Source: Flavobacteriaceae bacterium (GTDB taxonomy: Bacteria; Bacteroidota; Bacteroidia; Flavobacteriales; Weeksellaceae). From it: a DNA stretch of 19,079 nt. The stretch is taken from assembly GCA_031273305.1 (NCBI GenBank), contig JAISSC010000132.1:1-19079 (forward strand), read 5' to 3'. Below, piece after piece: positions 1 through 7,488 of this stretch (within the stretch, counting starts at the first letter, position 1; each line of letters opens with the position of its first letter). The notes under the pieces were generated by a model. The model made no database searches. It had not been told where the DNA came from and saw only the letters and a list, made by a program, of their open reading frames with translations. Position numbers and translations under genes: made by a program.

Positions 1-9
1 TGATAAAGT

Positions 10-17
10 TAATTTTG
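10..17 (+). promoter_or_regulatory. possible upstream -7 promoter element (TAATTTTG)
   Basis: TAATTTTG matches the Bacteroidota -7 consensus TAnnTTTG exactly. Its -33 partner would lie beyond the window start, so it cannot be tested here. It could give dnaN a longer leader transcript. In AT-rich DNA such a word arises often by chance. Confidence 0.25.
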
Positions 18-173
18 CAATTAGTAAAATGTTAGTTAATATCCTGATTAATAGATAAATATAAGCTATGAACATAAGGGTAATAATTCCAAAAAAATCG
101 CTTTCAGGCAAAATGTTAAATTTAGGAAATAAAGAAAATTGTAAAAAAGAGTTTAATTTAGAGCAAAAAAAAC

Positions 174-181
174 TAATTTTG
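174..181 (+). promoter_or_regulatory. candidate dnaN promoter, -7 element
   Basis: TAATTTTG is an exact match to the Bacteroidota sigma-70 -7 word TAnnTTTG. It lies 24 bases before the dnaN ATG. A TTTA at 152-155 sits 18 bases upstream, where the -33 TTTG would be expected, and differs from it in one base. Transcription would begin around 186-190, giving a very short leader. This is inference from consensus and position only. Confidence 0.45.
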
Positions 182-205
182 TAGACATTAAGAAAAAATT
201 CATAT

Positions 206-1321
206 ATGAAATTTATAGTTTCAAGCGGGGAATTACTAAAGGTATTACAATTAATAAGCGGAGTTACAGGTGGGAACTCATCTTTACCTGTTTTAGAAAA
301 TTTTTTATTTGATCTGGATTCCGACAAATTAACCATTTACGGATCAGATGGCGAAACTACCATGAAGACCAGTATTGCAGTACAAAGCAATGACAAAGGA
401 AAAATTGCAGTTCCATCTAAATTGCTGACAGATACCGTAAAAACGTTTTCCGAACAACCTTTATCTTTCTCTCTGGAAGGGAATCAACTGGAAATTGTAG
501 ATGAAAAAGATAACTATTTCATTGCCTTAGATGATGTAGAACAATATCCATCCGTCCCGGAATTAAGTACGGAGAAATCCATTACCATAAAAGCTTCCGT
601 TTTAGCAGAAGCCATTGCAAATACTATTTTCTCAACCGGAAATGATGCCATGCGCCCGGTAATGACCGGAGTTCTGTTTCAATTTACGGACTCAGGATGT
701 CGGTTTGTTGCTACGGATGCCCATCGCTTGGTAAAATATACCCGTAAGGATGTTGCAGTAGATGAGCCGATAGAGTTCATTATGCCTAAAAAACCGCTTT
801 CCCTGTTAAAAAATGCCTTATTCGATTATGAAGATGAGGTCATCATTGACTTTAATGAAACCAATGCAAGGTTCACACATAATGAAACACAGTGGGTTTG
901 CCGCTTGATAGACGGAAAATACCCTAACTATGATGCGGTTATTCCTAAAGAAAATCCTAATGTTTTAACCATAAACCGACAACTTTTTTTAAGTTCTCTG
1001 AAAAGAGCTTCTTTGTTCTCAAACAAGTCCACATCACAAGTTCGCTTAGCCTTAAACGGGAATCTGTTAAAATTAAGTGCCGAAGATTTGGATTTTGCCA
1101 ATAAAGCAGATATGAGCCTTCCTTGCGATTATAACGGAGGAGAATTGAAGATAGGGTTTAATTCCAAATTTTTAAATGAGATGCTGACAAATATATCTTC
1201 TGAGGATATTACTCTGGAGATGTCTACTCCCGGCAGGGCAGGGATCATTAAACCCGTAGACGGATTGGATGAGAACGAGGATATTTTAATGCTGGTGATG
1301 CCTGTAATGCTGAACAATTAA
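206..1321 (+). CDS. dnaN: DNA polymerase III beta subunit (sliding clamp)
   Basis: This encodes the beta clamp, the ring-shaped homodimer that encircles DNA and tethers polymerase III and other partners at the replication fork. The 371-residue protein has the family's usual length and its three repeated clamp domains (about 1-120, 121-245 and 246-371). It opens with the typical MKFIVSSGELL and has the LPVLENFLF segment near residue 30. The conserved RPVMTGVLF stretch (around residue 149) and the ending MPVMLNN are also clamp hallmarks. The ATG at 206 is the first plausible start and needs no extension. The gene is not next to dnaA here. It is followed by pheT on the same strand after 85 bases. 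Identification is firm. Confidence 0.97.
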   Translation: MKFIVSSGELLKVLQLISGVTGGNSSLPVLENFLFDLDSDKLTIYGSDGETTMKTSIAVQSNDKGKIAVPSKLLTDTVKTFSEQPLSFSLEGNQLEIVDEKDNYFIALDDVEQYPSVPELSTEKSITIKASVLAEAIANTIFSTGNDAMRPVMTGVLFQFTDSGCRFVATDAHRLVKYTRKDVAVDEPIEFIMPKKPLSLLKNALFDYEDEVIIDFNETNARFTHNETQWVCRLIDGKYPNYDAVIPKENPNVLTINRQLFLSSLKRASLFSNKSTSQVRLALNGNLLKLSAEDLDFANKADMSLPCDYNGGELKIGFNSKFLNEMLTNISSEDITLEMSTPGRAGIIKPVDGLDENEDILMLVMPVMLNN

Positions 1322-1406
1322 AAATAACAATAACAATATAAAAATATTATCACTTATGCATATTTCTCTTTGCATTAGGGATTCTTATACAAATAGTTTA
1401 AAATAG

Positions 1407-3827
1407 ATGAAAATTTCTTATAATTGGCTTAGTAATTACATAAAAACCGACTTATCCGTTGAAAAAATTGCAAACATACTCACCGATATAGGATTAGAAG
1501 TAGAAGATATAAAAGAGGTTGAGTCAGTTAAGGGCAGTTTAGAAGGAGTTGTTGTCGGGGAGGTTTTAGAATGTAAAAAACATCCCAATGCAGATAAGTT
1601 AAAATTAACCAAAGTAAATTTAGGCAATGACGAAGTAGTGCAAATCGTATGCGGAGCACCAAATGTGGAAACAGGACAAAAAGTTTCGGTTGCGACGATA
1701 GGGACTACCCTGTATCCGAAGAACGGAGAAGAAATTAAGATCAAGAAAGGCAAGATACGAGGAGAAGAATCTTTGGGAATGATTTGCGCCGAAGATGAAC
1801 TGGGTTTAGGAGCCAGCCATGAGGGGATTATTATTCTGGATTCGGAGCTAAAGGTCGGAACTCCCCTAAGTGAGGTCTACGACATTTCTAAAGATTTTTG
1901 CATCGAGATCGGACTTACTCCCAACCGTACGGACGCCATGTCTCACTATGGAGTAGCGCGCGATTTGTATGCAGCCCTTAAAAGCAGGAAGATTAAAGCC
2001 GAACTTAAACCTGTTTCAACAGAAAATTTCAAACAGGATAAAAACACAGAGCCTCCTGTTTCGGTAGAGATTGAAGATATTAAACTATGTCCCAGATATT
2101 CAGGTATTTACATCGAAGATATTGAGATAAAACCTTCCCCCGATTGGTTGCAAAACCAGCTAAGAACAATCGGGTTGTCGCCTATTAACAATGCGGTGGA
2201 TATTACCAATTACATTCTTCATTCCTATGGGCAACCTCTCCATGCCTTTGATGCAGATAAGATAAAAGGACAAAAAATAAAGGTAGGAACCGTTCCGGAA
2301 GGAACCAAATTTACCACTTTGGATGGCGTTGAGAGAACCCTCTCCGGTGTTGAGTTACTGATTAAAGACGGAGAAAATAATCCCATGTGTATTGCCGGAG
2401 TTTACGGAGGATTAAATTCAGGGATTAGCGTAGGAACTAAGAACATTTTTTTGGAAAGTGCCTATTTTGATGCCGTATCTATACGTAAAACATCCAAGAA
2501 AGAGGGTCTGAATACGGATGCTTCTTTCCGTTTTGAAAGAGGAACAGACCCCAATAATACAATTCCCGCCCTCAAAAAAGCCTGTGAATTATTTCGGGAA
2601 TTAGCCAATGCCACCATCGTAGGAGAAATTATTGATGAATATCCCGAACCTGTCAAAACTCAAAACACGATTTTGCGATATTATAAAATTGACCAAATTT
2701 TGGGAAAAAGGATTCATCGGGATCAGATAAAGACTATTTTAAAGTCATTGGAAATCACAATTATAAGCGAGACCAATGGTGTGTTGGATTTGATTATTCC
2801 TGCTTATCGGGTAGACGTTACGCGCGAAATTGATGTGATTGAAGAAATAGCACGTATCTATGGATATAACCATATTGATGTCCCCGAAAAATTTACTTTT
2901 GCTTATGAAAATAAGAATCAGTTTGATGAAGAAACACTTGAAAACAACGTAGCTAATCAGCTGAAATATAATGGATTCAACGAGATAATGAATAACTCGT
3001 TAACACGTAAGAGAGATAAAGGAATTGATTATGTAGAACTTTTAAATCCGTTGAGTGCCGATTTAGCTGTGATGAGACAATCCCTGATTTACGGAACATT
3101 ACAAAGTATTGCTTTCAATATCAACAGGAATCAAAAAGAGATAAAATTTTTCGAGTTCGGGAAAATTTATTTTAAGGATACGGAGGGAAATTATTCTGAA
3201 AATAAGAAACTGTCTCTGGCGTTGTTTGGTGATTTTCAGGAAGATAACTGGATTTCATCACAGAACAACAGCACTTTTTTCCATTTAAAAGGAGTTATAG
3301 CTCAATTATTGAGAGGATTTGGCTTAAGAGCAGATGAAAAACCTCTGGAATCCGACCTGTTTAAAGAAGGTATCGAGTTGGTCTTAAGAAACAATTCTAT
3401 CGGAAAATTGGGAGTAGTTCATCCAAAATTATCAAAAGAATTTGAAATTAAGGGAGAGGTATTTTATGCCGAACTGGAATGGGAAAAACTTGCGGGAATC
3501 GTTTCAAATAAAAAAGCGTATAAATTGGAGGAAGTCTCTAAATTTCCGGGTTCTAATCGGGATTTAGCCCTGTTGGTAAGTAAAGAAGTTAATTACCTTG
3601 ATTTATATAAGGCTGCTTTTGAAACGGAGAAAAAAGTATTGAAATCCGTGAACTTGTTTGATGTATACGAAGGCAAGAATCTTCCGGAGGGAAAAAAATC
3701 TTATGCTTTAAACTTTTTCCTGCAAGATGGAAACAAAACACTTACAGACCGTGACATAGATAAGGTAATGAATAAATTGCAGGAAAAATTTTCCTCGCAG
3801 TTTCATGCAGAAATAAGAAATAAATAA
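1407..3827 (+). CDS. pheT: phenylalanyl-tRNA synthetase beta chain
   Basis: This is the beta chain of the cytoplasmic alpha2-beta2 PheRS, which charges tRNA-Phe with phenylalanine. At 806 residues it is full length. An N-terminal EMAP-II-like tRNA-binding domain covers about 40-150, with HPNADKL at 59-65. The B3/B4 editing region is in the middle of the first half. The B5 domain holds the metal-binding pattern DVTREIDVIEE with D470, D476, E479 and E480. A catalytic-like core follows, and an FDX-ACB anticodon-binding domain runs from about 712 to the end, beginning KFPGSNRDLAL. The ATG at 1407 directly follows a TAG and has no strong Shine-Dalgarno. A degenerate -7-like word (TCTCTTTG, 1365-1372) lies upstream. 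The alpha chain gene pheS is not in the window, which is common in this phylum. Confidence 0.97.
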   Translation: MKISYNWLSNYIKTDLSVEKIANILTDIGLEVEDIKEVESVKGSLEGVVVGEVLECKKHPNADKLKLTKVNLGNDEVVQIVCGAPNVETGQKVSVATIGTTLYPKNGEEIKIKKGKIRGEESLGMICAEDELGLGASHEGIIILDSELKVGTPLSEVYDISKDFCIEIGLTPNRTDAMSHYGVARDLYAALKSRKIKAELKPVSTENFKQDKNTEPPVSVEIEDIKLCPRYSGIYIEDIEIKPSPDWLQNQLRTIGLSPINNAVDITNYILHSYGQPLHAFDADKIKGQKIKVGTVPEGTKFTTLDGVERTLSGVELLIKDGENNPMCIAGVYGGLNSGISVGTKNIFLESAYFDAVSIRKTSKKEGLNTDASFRFERGTDPNNTIPALKKACELFRELANATIVGEIIDEYPEPVKTQNTILRYYKIDQILGKRIHRDQIKTILKSLEITIISETNGVLDLIIPAYRVDVTREIDVIEEIARIYGYNHIDVPEKFTFAYENKNQFDEETLENNVANQLKYNGFNEIMNNSLTRKRDKGIDYVELLNPLSADLAVMRQSLIYGTLQSIAFNINRNQKEIKFFEFGKIYFKDTEGNYSENKKLSLALFGDFQEDNWISSQNNSTFFHLKGVIAQLLRGFGLRADEKPLESDLFKEGIELVLRNNSIGKLGVVHPKLSKEFEIKGEVFYAELEWEKLAGIVSNKKAYKLEEVSKFPGSNRDLALLVSKEVNYLDLYKAAFETEKKVLKSVNLFDVYEGKNLPEGKKSYALNFFLQDGNKTLTDRDIDKVMNKLQEKFSSQFHAEIRNK

Positions 3828-3840
3828 TGTCGGATTAATT

Positions 3841-4617
3841 ATGCTAAAAAAGGTTGTAATAGTAGGCGCAGGAAACGTAGCTTTTCATTTGACAAGGGCT
3901 TTGTTGGAAAATACGGTAAATGTGGTACAGATTTTTAACCGCACTCTGGATAAAGCTCAAAAACTGGCAAATGACTATAATATAAGTTTTACTGATAAGA
4001 TTTCCGAGATAGAAAAAGCAGACTTGTATATTATCTGCACATCAGATAAGTCTATTTCCGAAATATCCTATTACATTCCTTTTGAAGATTGTTTGGTCGC
4101 ACATACATCCGGTTCCATGCCTCTTGATGCCCTCAAAGGAAAATACAGAAAAGGAGTTTTCTATCCGTTGCAGACGTTTTCCCAAAAGAGAGCATTGGAA
4201 TACAATAAAATTCCTTTTTTCATAGAAGCCGAAAATTCCGAAGACGAATTTGCCCTTATTTCTCTGGCAAAACGAATTTCCGACGAGGCTTATAAGGTAG
4301 ATTCGGAAAAAAGATTGCGAATCCACATGTCGGGAGTATTGGTAAATAATTTCACCAATCACTTGTATTATCTGGCAAATGAAATTTGCGGAGAACAAAA
4401 TATTCCTTTTGATATTCTGAAACCTTTGATCAAGGAAAGCGCAGATAAGATAAATGACGATATTTCTCCTTTCGATGCCCAGACAGGTCCCGCAAAAAGA
4501 GGTGATAAGATTGTCATTGAAAAGCATTTATCTCTTCTTGAATCAGATTCTAAGCTATATCAAATATATTCACTGCTAACCGAATCTATTATAAAAACAT
4601 ACGATGATAAACTATAA
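3841..4617 (+). CDS. Rossmann-like, DUF2520 domain NAD(P)-binding protein
   Basis: This 258-residue protein resembles the F420/NADP oxidoreductase-like DUF2520 family. The N-terminal half is a Rossmann fold with the nucleotide-binding loop GAGNVA at 9-14 following a hydrophobic first strand (VVIVG). The C-terminal half (about 125-258) is the helical DUF2520 domain, including MSGVLVNNFTNH, the segment comparable to the dimerising helices of 6-phosphogluconate dehydrogenase-like enzymes. The substrate is not known. It begins 13 bases after pheT and overlaps the next gene by 14 bases, so it is probably cotranscribed and translationally coupled with kdsC. In many Bacteroidota the two genes sit side by side. 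Family assignment is good; a precise reaction cannot be given. Confidence 0.85.
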   Translation: MLKKVVIVGAGNVAFHLTRALLENTVNVVQIFNRTLDKAQKLANDYNISFTDKISEIEKADLYIICTSDKSISEISYYIPFEDCLVAHTSGSMPLDALKGKYRKGVFYPLQTFSQKRALEYNKIPFFIEAENSEDEFALISLAKRISDEAYKVDSEKRLRIHMSGVLVNNFTNHLYYLANEICGEQNIPFDILKPLIKESADKINDDISPFDAQTGPAKRGDKIVIEKHLSLLESDSKLYQIYSLLTESIIKTYDDKL

Positions 4618-5134
4618 AGAAAAACTAAATCATATTACAACTTTCGTTTTTGATGTTGATGGTGTTATGACCGACGGAAGCCTGATTCTTATAGATAATC
4701 AGATGATTCGAAGCATGAATACCAAAGATGGGTTTATATTGCAATTTGCGATAAAAAAAGGATATAAAATTGCCGTCATTACCGGAGGAAAAGAACAATC
4801 GGTTGTGAACAGATTAAAGTATTTGGGAATTACGGATGTGTATTTAGAATCCCAAAACAAATGGGAAGATTTAGAAGATTTTCTTTACAAATATAACATA
4901 AAACCGCAGGAAGTGCTTTATATGGGAGACGACCTCCCCGATTATGATGTTATGTCGAAAGTAGGAATTGGTGCCGCACCCAAAGATGCCTGTCCGGAAA
5001 TTCTTTCTATCGCAGATTATATCTCTCCGATAGAGGGAGGAAAAGGCTGTGTAAGAGATGTTATAGAACAGGTGATGAAAGTAAGAGGAGACTGGGACTA
5101 TCTGGAAAGTGCTCATCAGATCGCTTCTACCTGA
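4604..5134 (+). CDS. kdsC: KdsC-type HAD phosphatase (3-deoxy-manno-octulosonate-8-phosphate phosphatase-like)
   Basis: This 176-residue protein is a cap-less HAD hydrolase of the KdsC/YrbI class, which removes phosphate from KDO-8-phosphate during lipopolysaccharide inner-core synthesis in the cytosol. The catalytic loop FDVDGVMTDG carries nucleophile D17 and acid/base D19. Motif II is ITGG at 59-62, the motif III lysine is K86 in the QNK context, and motif IV is GDDLPD at 108-113. Length and the DGVMTDG signature favour KdsC over other HAD subfamilies, though a related sugar-phosphate substrate is possible. The ATG at 4604 overlaps the end of the DUF2520 gene by 14 bases. No maf gene follows. 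Confidence 0.88.
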   Translation: MINYKEKLNHITTFVFDVDGVMTDGSLILIDNQMIRSMNTKDGFILQFAIKKGYKIAVITGGKEQSVVNRLKYLGITDVYLESQNKWEDLEDFLYKYNIKPQEVLYMGDDLPDYDVMSKVGIGAAPKDACPEILSIADYISPIEGGKGCVRDVIEQVMKVRGDWDYLESAHQIAST

Positions 5135-5248
5135 AAAACAAATGTTTATCTTAATATATCATAAATAAGAATTTTTGGCTATATAGCAGGTTCAATTAGA
5201 AAATGCAATAAAAGATAAAAAATATACCTCCGTTTACCATTAATTTAG

Positions 5249-5256
5249 TACCTTTA
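5249..5256 (+). promoter_or_regulatory. possible cls promoter, -7 element (TACCTTTA)
   Basis: TACCTTTA matches seven of eight positions of TAnnTTTG and lies 29 bases before the cls ATG, in a 143-base gap after kdsC. I see no clear -33 TTTG at the right distance. It would fit cls having its own promoter, but the support is weak. Confidence 0.3.
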
Positions 5257-5277
5257 TACTTTTAAATTTTATCCTGA

Positions 5278-6765
5278 ATGATTAATTGGTTAAGGTCTTT
5301 GGATTTAGAGATTGTTACAATTATAGGAGTTTTGCTCTATATAAGTGTTGTTCTATATACGGTTTTTAAGATTATTAAAAACACGGAGAACCCCTCTAAA
5401 GCTCTGGGTTATCTTTTGGTAGTCGTTGTTCTTCCGGTTGCCGGGATTATCCTGTATTTTTCCATAGGTGTAAATTATCGGCTCGAAAAATTATACAAAC
5501 GAAAATATATTCAGGATAAGAACTTTCATAAAATTGTAAAATATCAGATCAATATAGATTCGGAAAAAGGAATAGACGAATATAAAAACTTGTTGAAGGG
5601 AAAGATGCATCCGATAAAAATGCTGTTAAAAGACACTTCATCAGCACTTTATGCAGCAGAGAAAACCAAATTGCTCATTAACGGCGAAAATAAATTTGAA
5701 GAAGTTATCTCCGAATTAGAAAAAGCAAAAGAACACATACATATTGAATATTACATATTTTCCGATGATAAGATAGGGAACAAGATAAAGGACATTTTAA
5801 TAAAAAAGTCACAGGAAGGAGTTATAATCCGGTTTATTTATGATGATTTCGGAAGTCATGATCTCAACAAAAAGATGATAAAGGAATTGAAAGAAGGAGG
5901 AGTGCAGGTGGCGGCTTTTTATAAAATTAAATTATATGCGCTTGCCAACCGGATGAATTACCGAAATCACAGGAAAATTATTGTTATAGATTCAAAAGTT
6001 GGTTTTATAGGCGGAATCAATGTGGACGACCGATATATAAACACTCCTGAGAATAAGGTATTCTGGAGAGATACTCATCTCATGGTAGCGGGCGAAGCAG
6101 TAAACGGTCTTCAATATAACTTTCTCACCGATTGGAATTTCTGTTCAGGAAATGATATAGATCCTTTCGATAAACAATATTTCCATACTTCCACCAATGA
6201 TATAAAACATAAATGCACCGATTTAGTGCAAATTGCCGCCAGTGGTCCCGATAGTGACAGGGCGACCATCATGTTGGTATACAACGGAATTATTATGTCA
6301 AGCCGTAAACGCCTTTATCTGACCACACCTTATCTGGTTCCCAATGAGACTATTGTAAACGCCTTAAAATATACTGCACTTAGCGGTGTAGATGTCCGTA
6401 TTTTGGTTCCTTTGGAATCGGATAGTCTCGTTGTAAATGCGGCTTCATGCGCTTATTATAAAGAATTATTGGCTGTTGGAGTACGTATTTACCGTTATAC
6501 CAAAGGCTTTGTTCATGCAAAAACTATTATCTCCGATGATAGCCTGTCCGTTGTGGGTTCTGCAAATTTAGATATAAGAAGTTTTGACCTTAACTTTGAA
6601 ATCAGTGCTTTGGTTTACAGCAGATCTATAAATCAGGAGTTATATGATGCCTTTATGGACGATATAGAAAACAGTATAGAAATAACCTATGAGGAATGGA
6701 AAAAAAGGAGCAAAATCATACAGTTAGGAAATTCCCTTGCAAGGCTTATCTCTCCTTTGTTGTAG
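5278..6765 (+). CDS. cls: cardiolipin synthase (phospholipase D family)
   Basis: This is a membrane-bound cardiolipin synthase of the bacterial PLD superfamily, expected to join two phosphatidylglycerols into cardiolipin and glycerol. At 495 residues it has the usual Cls length. Two N-terminal transmembrane helices are visible (about 12-33 and 43-65), separated by the short NPSKALGYLL turn typical of the PLDNc domain. Two HKD motifs follow: H231-x-K233-x4-D238 (HRKIIVID) and H413-x-K415-x4-D420 (HAKTIISD). Each is followed by the family's GG/GS-N segment (GFIGGIN and VVGSANLDIRS). Both catalytic motifs are intact, so the enzyme should be active. The gene stands apart from kdsC by 143 bases and probably has its own promoter. 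A phosphatidyl-transferase with other head groups cannot be excluded. Confidence 0.93.
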   Translation: MINWLRSLDLEIVTIIGVLLYISVVLYTVFKIIKNTENPSKALGYLLVVVVLPVAGIILYFSIGVNYRLEKLYKRKYIQDKNFHKIVKYQINIDSEKGIDEYKNLLKGKMHPIKMLLKDTSSALYAAEKTKLLINGENKFEEVISELEKAKEHIHIEYYIFSDDKIGNKIKDILIKKSQEGVIIRFIYDDFGSHDLNKKMIKELKEGGVQVAAFYKIKLYALANRMNYRNHRKIIVIDSKVGFIGGINVDDRYINTPENKVFWRDTHLMVAGEAVNGLQYNFLTDWNFCSGNDIDPFDKQYFHTSTNDIKHKCTDLVQIAASGPDSDRATIMLVYNGIIMSSRKRLYLTTPYLVPNETIVNALKYTALSGVDVRILVPLESDSLVVNAASCAYYKELLAVGVRIYRYTKGFVHAKTIISDDSLSVVGSANLDIRSFDLNFEISALVYSRSINQELYDAFMDDIENSIEITYEEWKKRSKIIQLGNSLARLISPLL

Positions 6766-6945
6766 TTTTAGGGAATAGTTTGAACAGACCACATGATGCT
6801 CTGGGAGGTATAAGTTCTGTGAATTATCGAATATTCAAATGAGAAAAATGTTTAATAAATTGAAAAAATTAGTATTTTTGAACTGTATTAAAAATGGGGA
6901 GTTTACAATTTTAAATTATTACCTACAAAATTTAAACATTAAAAA
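6766..6945. other. cls to 65-aa gene spacer
   Basis: This 180-base AT-rich spacer holds no gene or tRNA that I can recognise. The only supported signal is the -7-like word at 6873-6880. I see no clear intrinsic terminator after cls. Confidence 0.4.
6873..6880 (+). promoter_or_regulatory. candidate promoter of the 65-aa gene, -7 element (TATTTTTG)
   Basis: TATTTTTG is an exact match to the Bacteroidota -7 consensus TAnnTTTG. It sits 65 bases before the ATG of the small membrane protein gene. No clean TTTG is seen about 19 bases upstream; a TTG at 6860-6862 is too close. If used, it would give a leader of about 55-60 bases. Confidence 0.4.
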
Positions 6946-7143
6946 ATGGATGTACTAGATATTTTTGTAGGCTATACTTTCGATATCATATCTACTTTAT
7001 TAGTATATATTTTTAAGTATAAAACAAAGGTGTCTTTTAATGAGGTATGGAAAACAGAGAAAAGATTAGTTAGGAATATAACCTATATACAAATTGGAGT
7101 TTTGATACTTATTATTCTCTTATTGTATGCCACCCATCTTTAA
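6946..7143 (+). CDS. small two-helix membrane protein of unknown function
   Basis: This is a 65-residue open frame with an ATG after an A-rich stretch, and I do not recognise it. It has two hydrophobic segments, about residues 6-23 (with acidic D5 and D13) and 45-62. The middle is positively charged (K24, K26, K28, K36, K39, R40, R43), so the loop between the helices is predicted to be cytosolic with both ends outside. There is no signal-peptide cleavage pattern and no cysteine. A -7 promoter word lies upstream and a palindrome-rich region follows directly, so it would be monocistronic. Orderly helix-loop-helix composition supports a real gene. The small size and lack of homology known to me keep confidence moderate. 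Confidence 0.5.
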   Translation: MDVLDIFVGYTFDIISTLLVYIFKYKTKVSFNEVWKTEKRLVRNITYIQIGVLILIILLLYATHL

Positions 7144-7212
7144 TACAGTTTAAAAACAATCATCTCCTTTTCCTGACTTTGACTATGCGACACTTTAAAT
7201 GATTTTTTGGAC

Positions 7213-7225
7213 AGCCCGGAGGGCT
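7213..7225. repeat. small perfect hairpin AGCCC-GGA-GGGCT
   Basis: A perfect 5-bp stem with a three-base loop. It follows the word GATTTTTTGGACAG, which recurs with one change at 18711-18724 near the right end of the window. Confidence 0.7.
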
Positions 7226-7230
7226 GAATC

Positions 7231-7258
7231 TTCATAACCGCAGGTCGGCGACCTGCGG
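7231..7258. repeat. REP-like hairpin, left copy of a large inverted pair
   Basis: TTCATAA is followed by CCGCAGGTC-GGC-GACCTGCGG, a perfect 9-bp stem with a three-base loop. The whole 28-base unit recurs in inverted orientation at 7335-7362 with two mismatches, both in or next to the loop. A hairpin unit paired with its own inverted copy is the layout of REPIN/BIME elements. Confidence 0.8.
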
Positions 7259-7280
7259 AGAGTACCCTCCCCACTATATG

Positions 7281-7312
7281 CCTGAAAGGCAGGACTAGTC
7301 CCGCCTTTCAGG
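7281..7312. repeat. 32-nt near-perfect palindrome at the centre of the inverted pair
   Basis: CCTGAAAGGC (7281-7290) and GCCTTTCAGG (7303-7312) are exact inverted copies. The 12 bases between them (AGGACTAGTCCC) continue the palindrome with a single mismatch. Each half can also fold alone (GCCT-GAA-AGGC at 7280-7290 and CCGCCT-TTC-AGGCGG at 7301-7315). It lies midway between the two REP-like copies. Confidence 0.8.
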
Positions 7313-7334
7313 CGGTGTTATTGGTTATCGTTGC

Positions 7335-7362
7335 CCGCAGGTCGGTGACCTGCGGTTATGAA
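7335..7362. repeat. REP-like hairpin, right (inverted) copy
   Basis: CCGCAGGTC-GGT-GACCTGCGG followed by TTATGAA is the inverted partner of the unit at 7231-7258. The stem is perfect over 9 bp. Confidence 0.8.
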
Positions 7363-7366
7363 AATC

Positions 7367-7381
7367 AAGCCTTTCAGGCTT
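7367..7381. repeat. small perfect hairpin AAGCCT-TTC-AGGCTT
   Basis: A 6-bp perfect stem with the loop TTC, sharing the core GCCT-TTC-AGGC with the right half of the palindrome at 7301-7315. Confidence 0.65.
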
Positions 7382-7488
7382 CTGCTTGCGACACCCAAAT
7401 TGGTGATACAAAATTTATAAAATATTGATTATTACATGGTTACAAAATTGAGTTTTTAAAAGTGTCAAAGTCAAGAGTAATAGAGATT

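Larger units (their letters stand above)
1..205. other. AT-rich leader upstream of dnaN
   Basis: No convincing gene is visible in this AT-rich stretch before dnaN. A 38-codon open frame from the ATG at 68 to the TAG at 182-184 has low-complexity Lys/Asn-rich coding and no recognisable motif, so I do not call it. The stretch holds two matches to the Bacteroidota -7 promoter word TAnnTTTG, at 10-17 and 174-181. Confidence 0.5.
7174..7473. repeat. 300-bp candidate MITE/REP-type element with 10-bp inverted ends
   Basis: TGACTTTGAC (7174-7183) and its exact reverse complement GTCAAAGTCA (7464-7473) bound a 300-base segment that holds five internal hairpins. Further in, CACTTTAAA (left) and TTTAAAAGTG (right) also roughly mirror each other. 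An exact 11-base word TCTCCTTTTCC abuts the left end (7163-7173) and recurs at 7495-7505, inside the last codons of the branching enzyme gene. It is not directly adjacent to the right end, so it is not a clean target-site duplication. No transposase is encoded. The element reading is inference; the repeats are direct observation. Confidence 0.45.
7144..7488. other. palindrome-rich spacer between convergent genes
   Basis: This 345-base region separates the end of the 65-aa gene (+) from the end of the branching enzyme gene (-). It contains no gene. About 7210-7390 is clearly richer in G+C than the surroundings and is built from perfect short hairpins, described as separate entries. None is followed by a T-tract, so I do not call a classical intrinsic terminator. 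Confidence 0.7.

Noticed and set aside
68..184. 38-codon open frame upstream of dnaN
   Set aside because: It is very short, low in complexity and Lys/Asn-rich, with no motif and no ribosome-binding site. Its stop overlaps the likely dnaN promoter region.
4042..4527. 161-codon minus-strand open frame opposite the DUF2520 gene
   Set aside because: It is a shadow of a well-supported gene on the other strand, with no recognisable protein features.
5136..5187. Possible terminator after kdsC (AAACA-AA-TGTTT at 5136-5147 and palindrome GCTATATAGC at 5178-5187)
   Set aside because: The stems are short and AT-rich, the second has no loop, and no T-tract follows. Such patterns are expected by chance in this composition.
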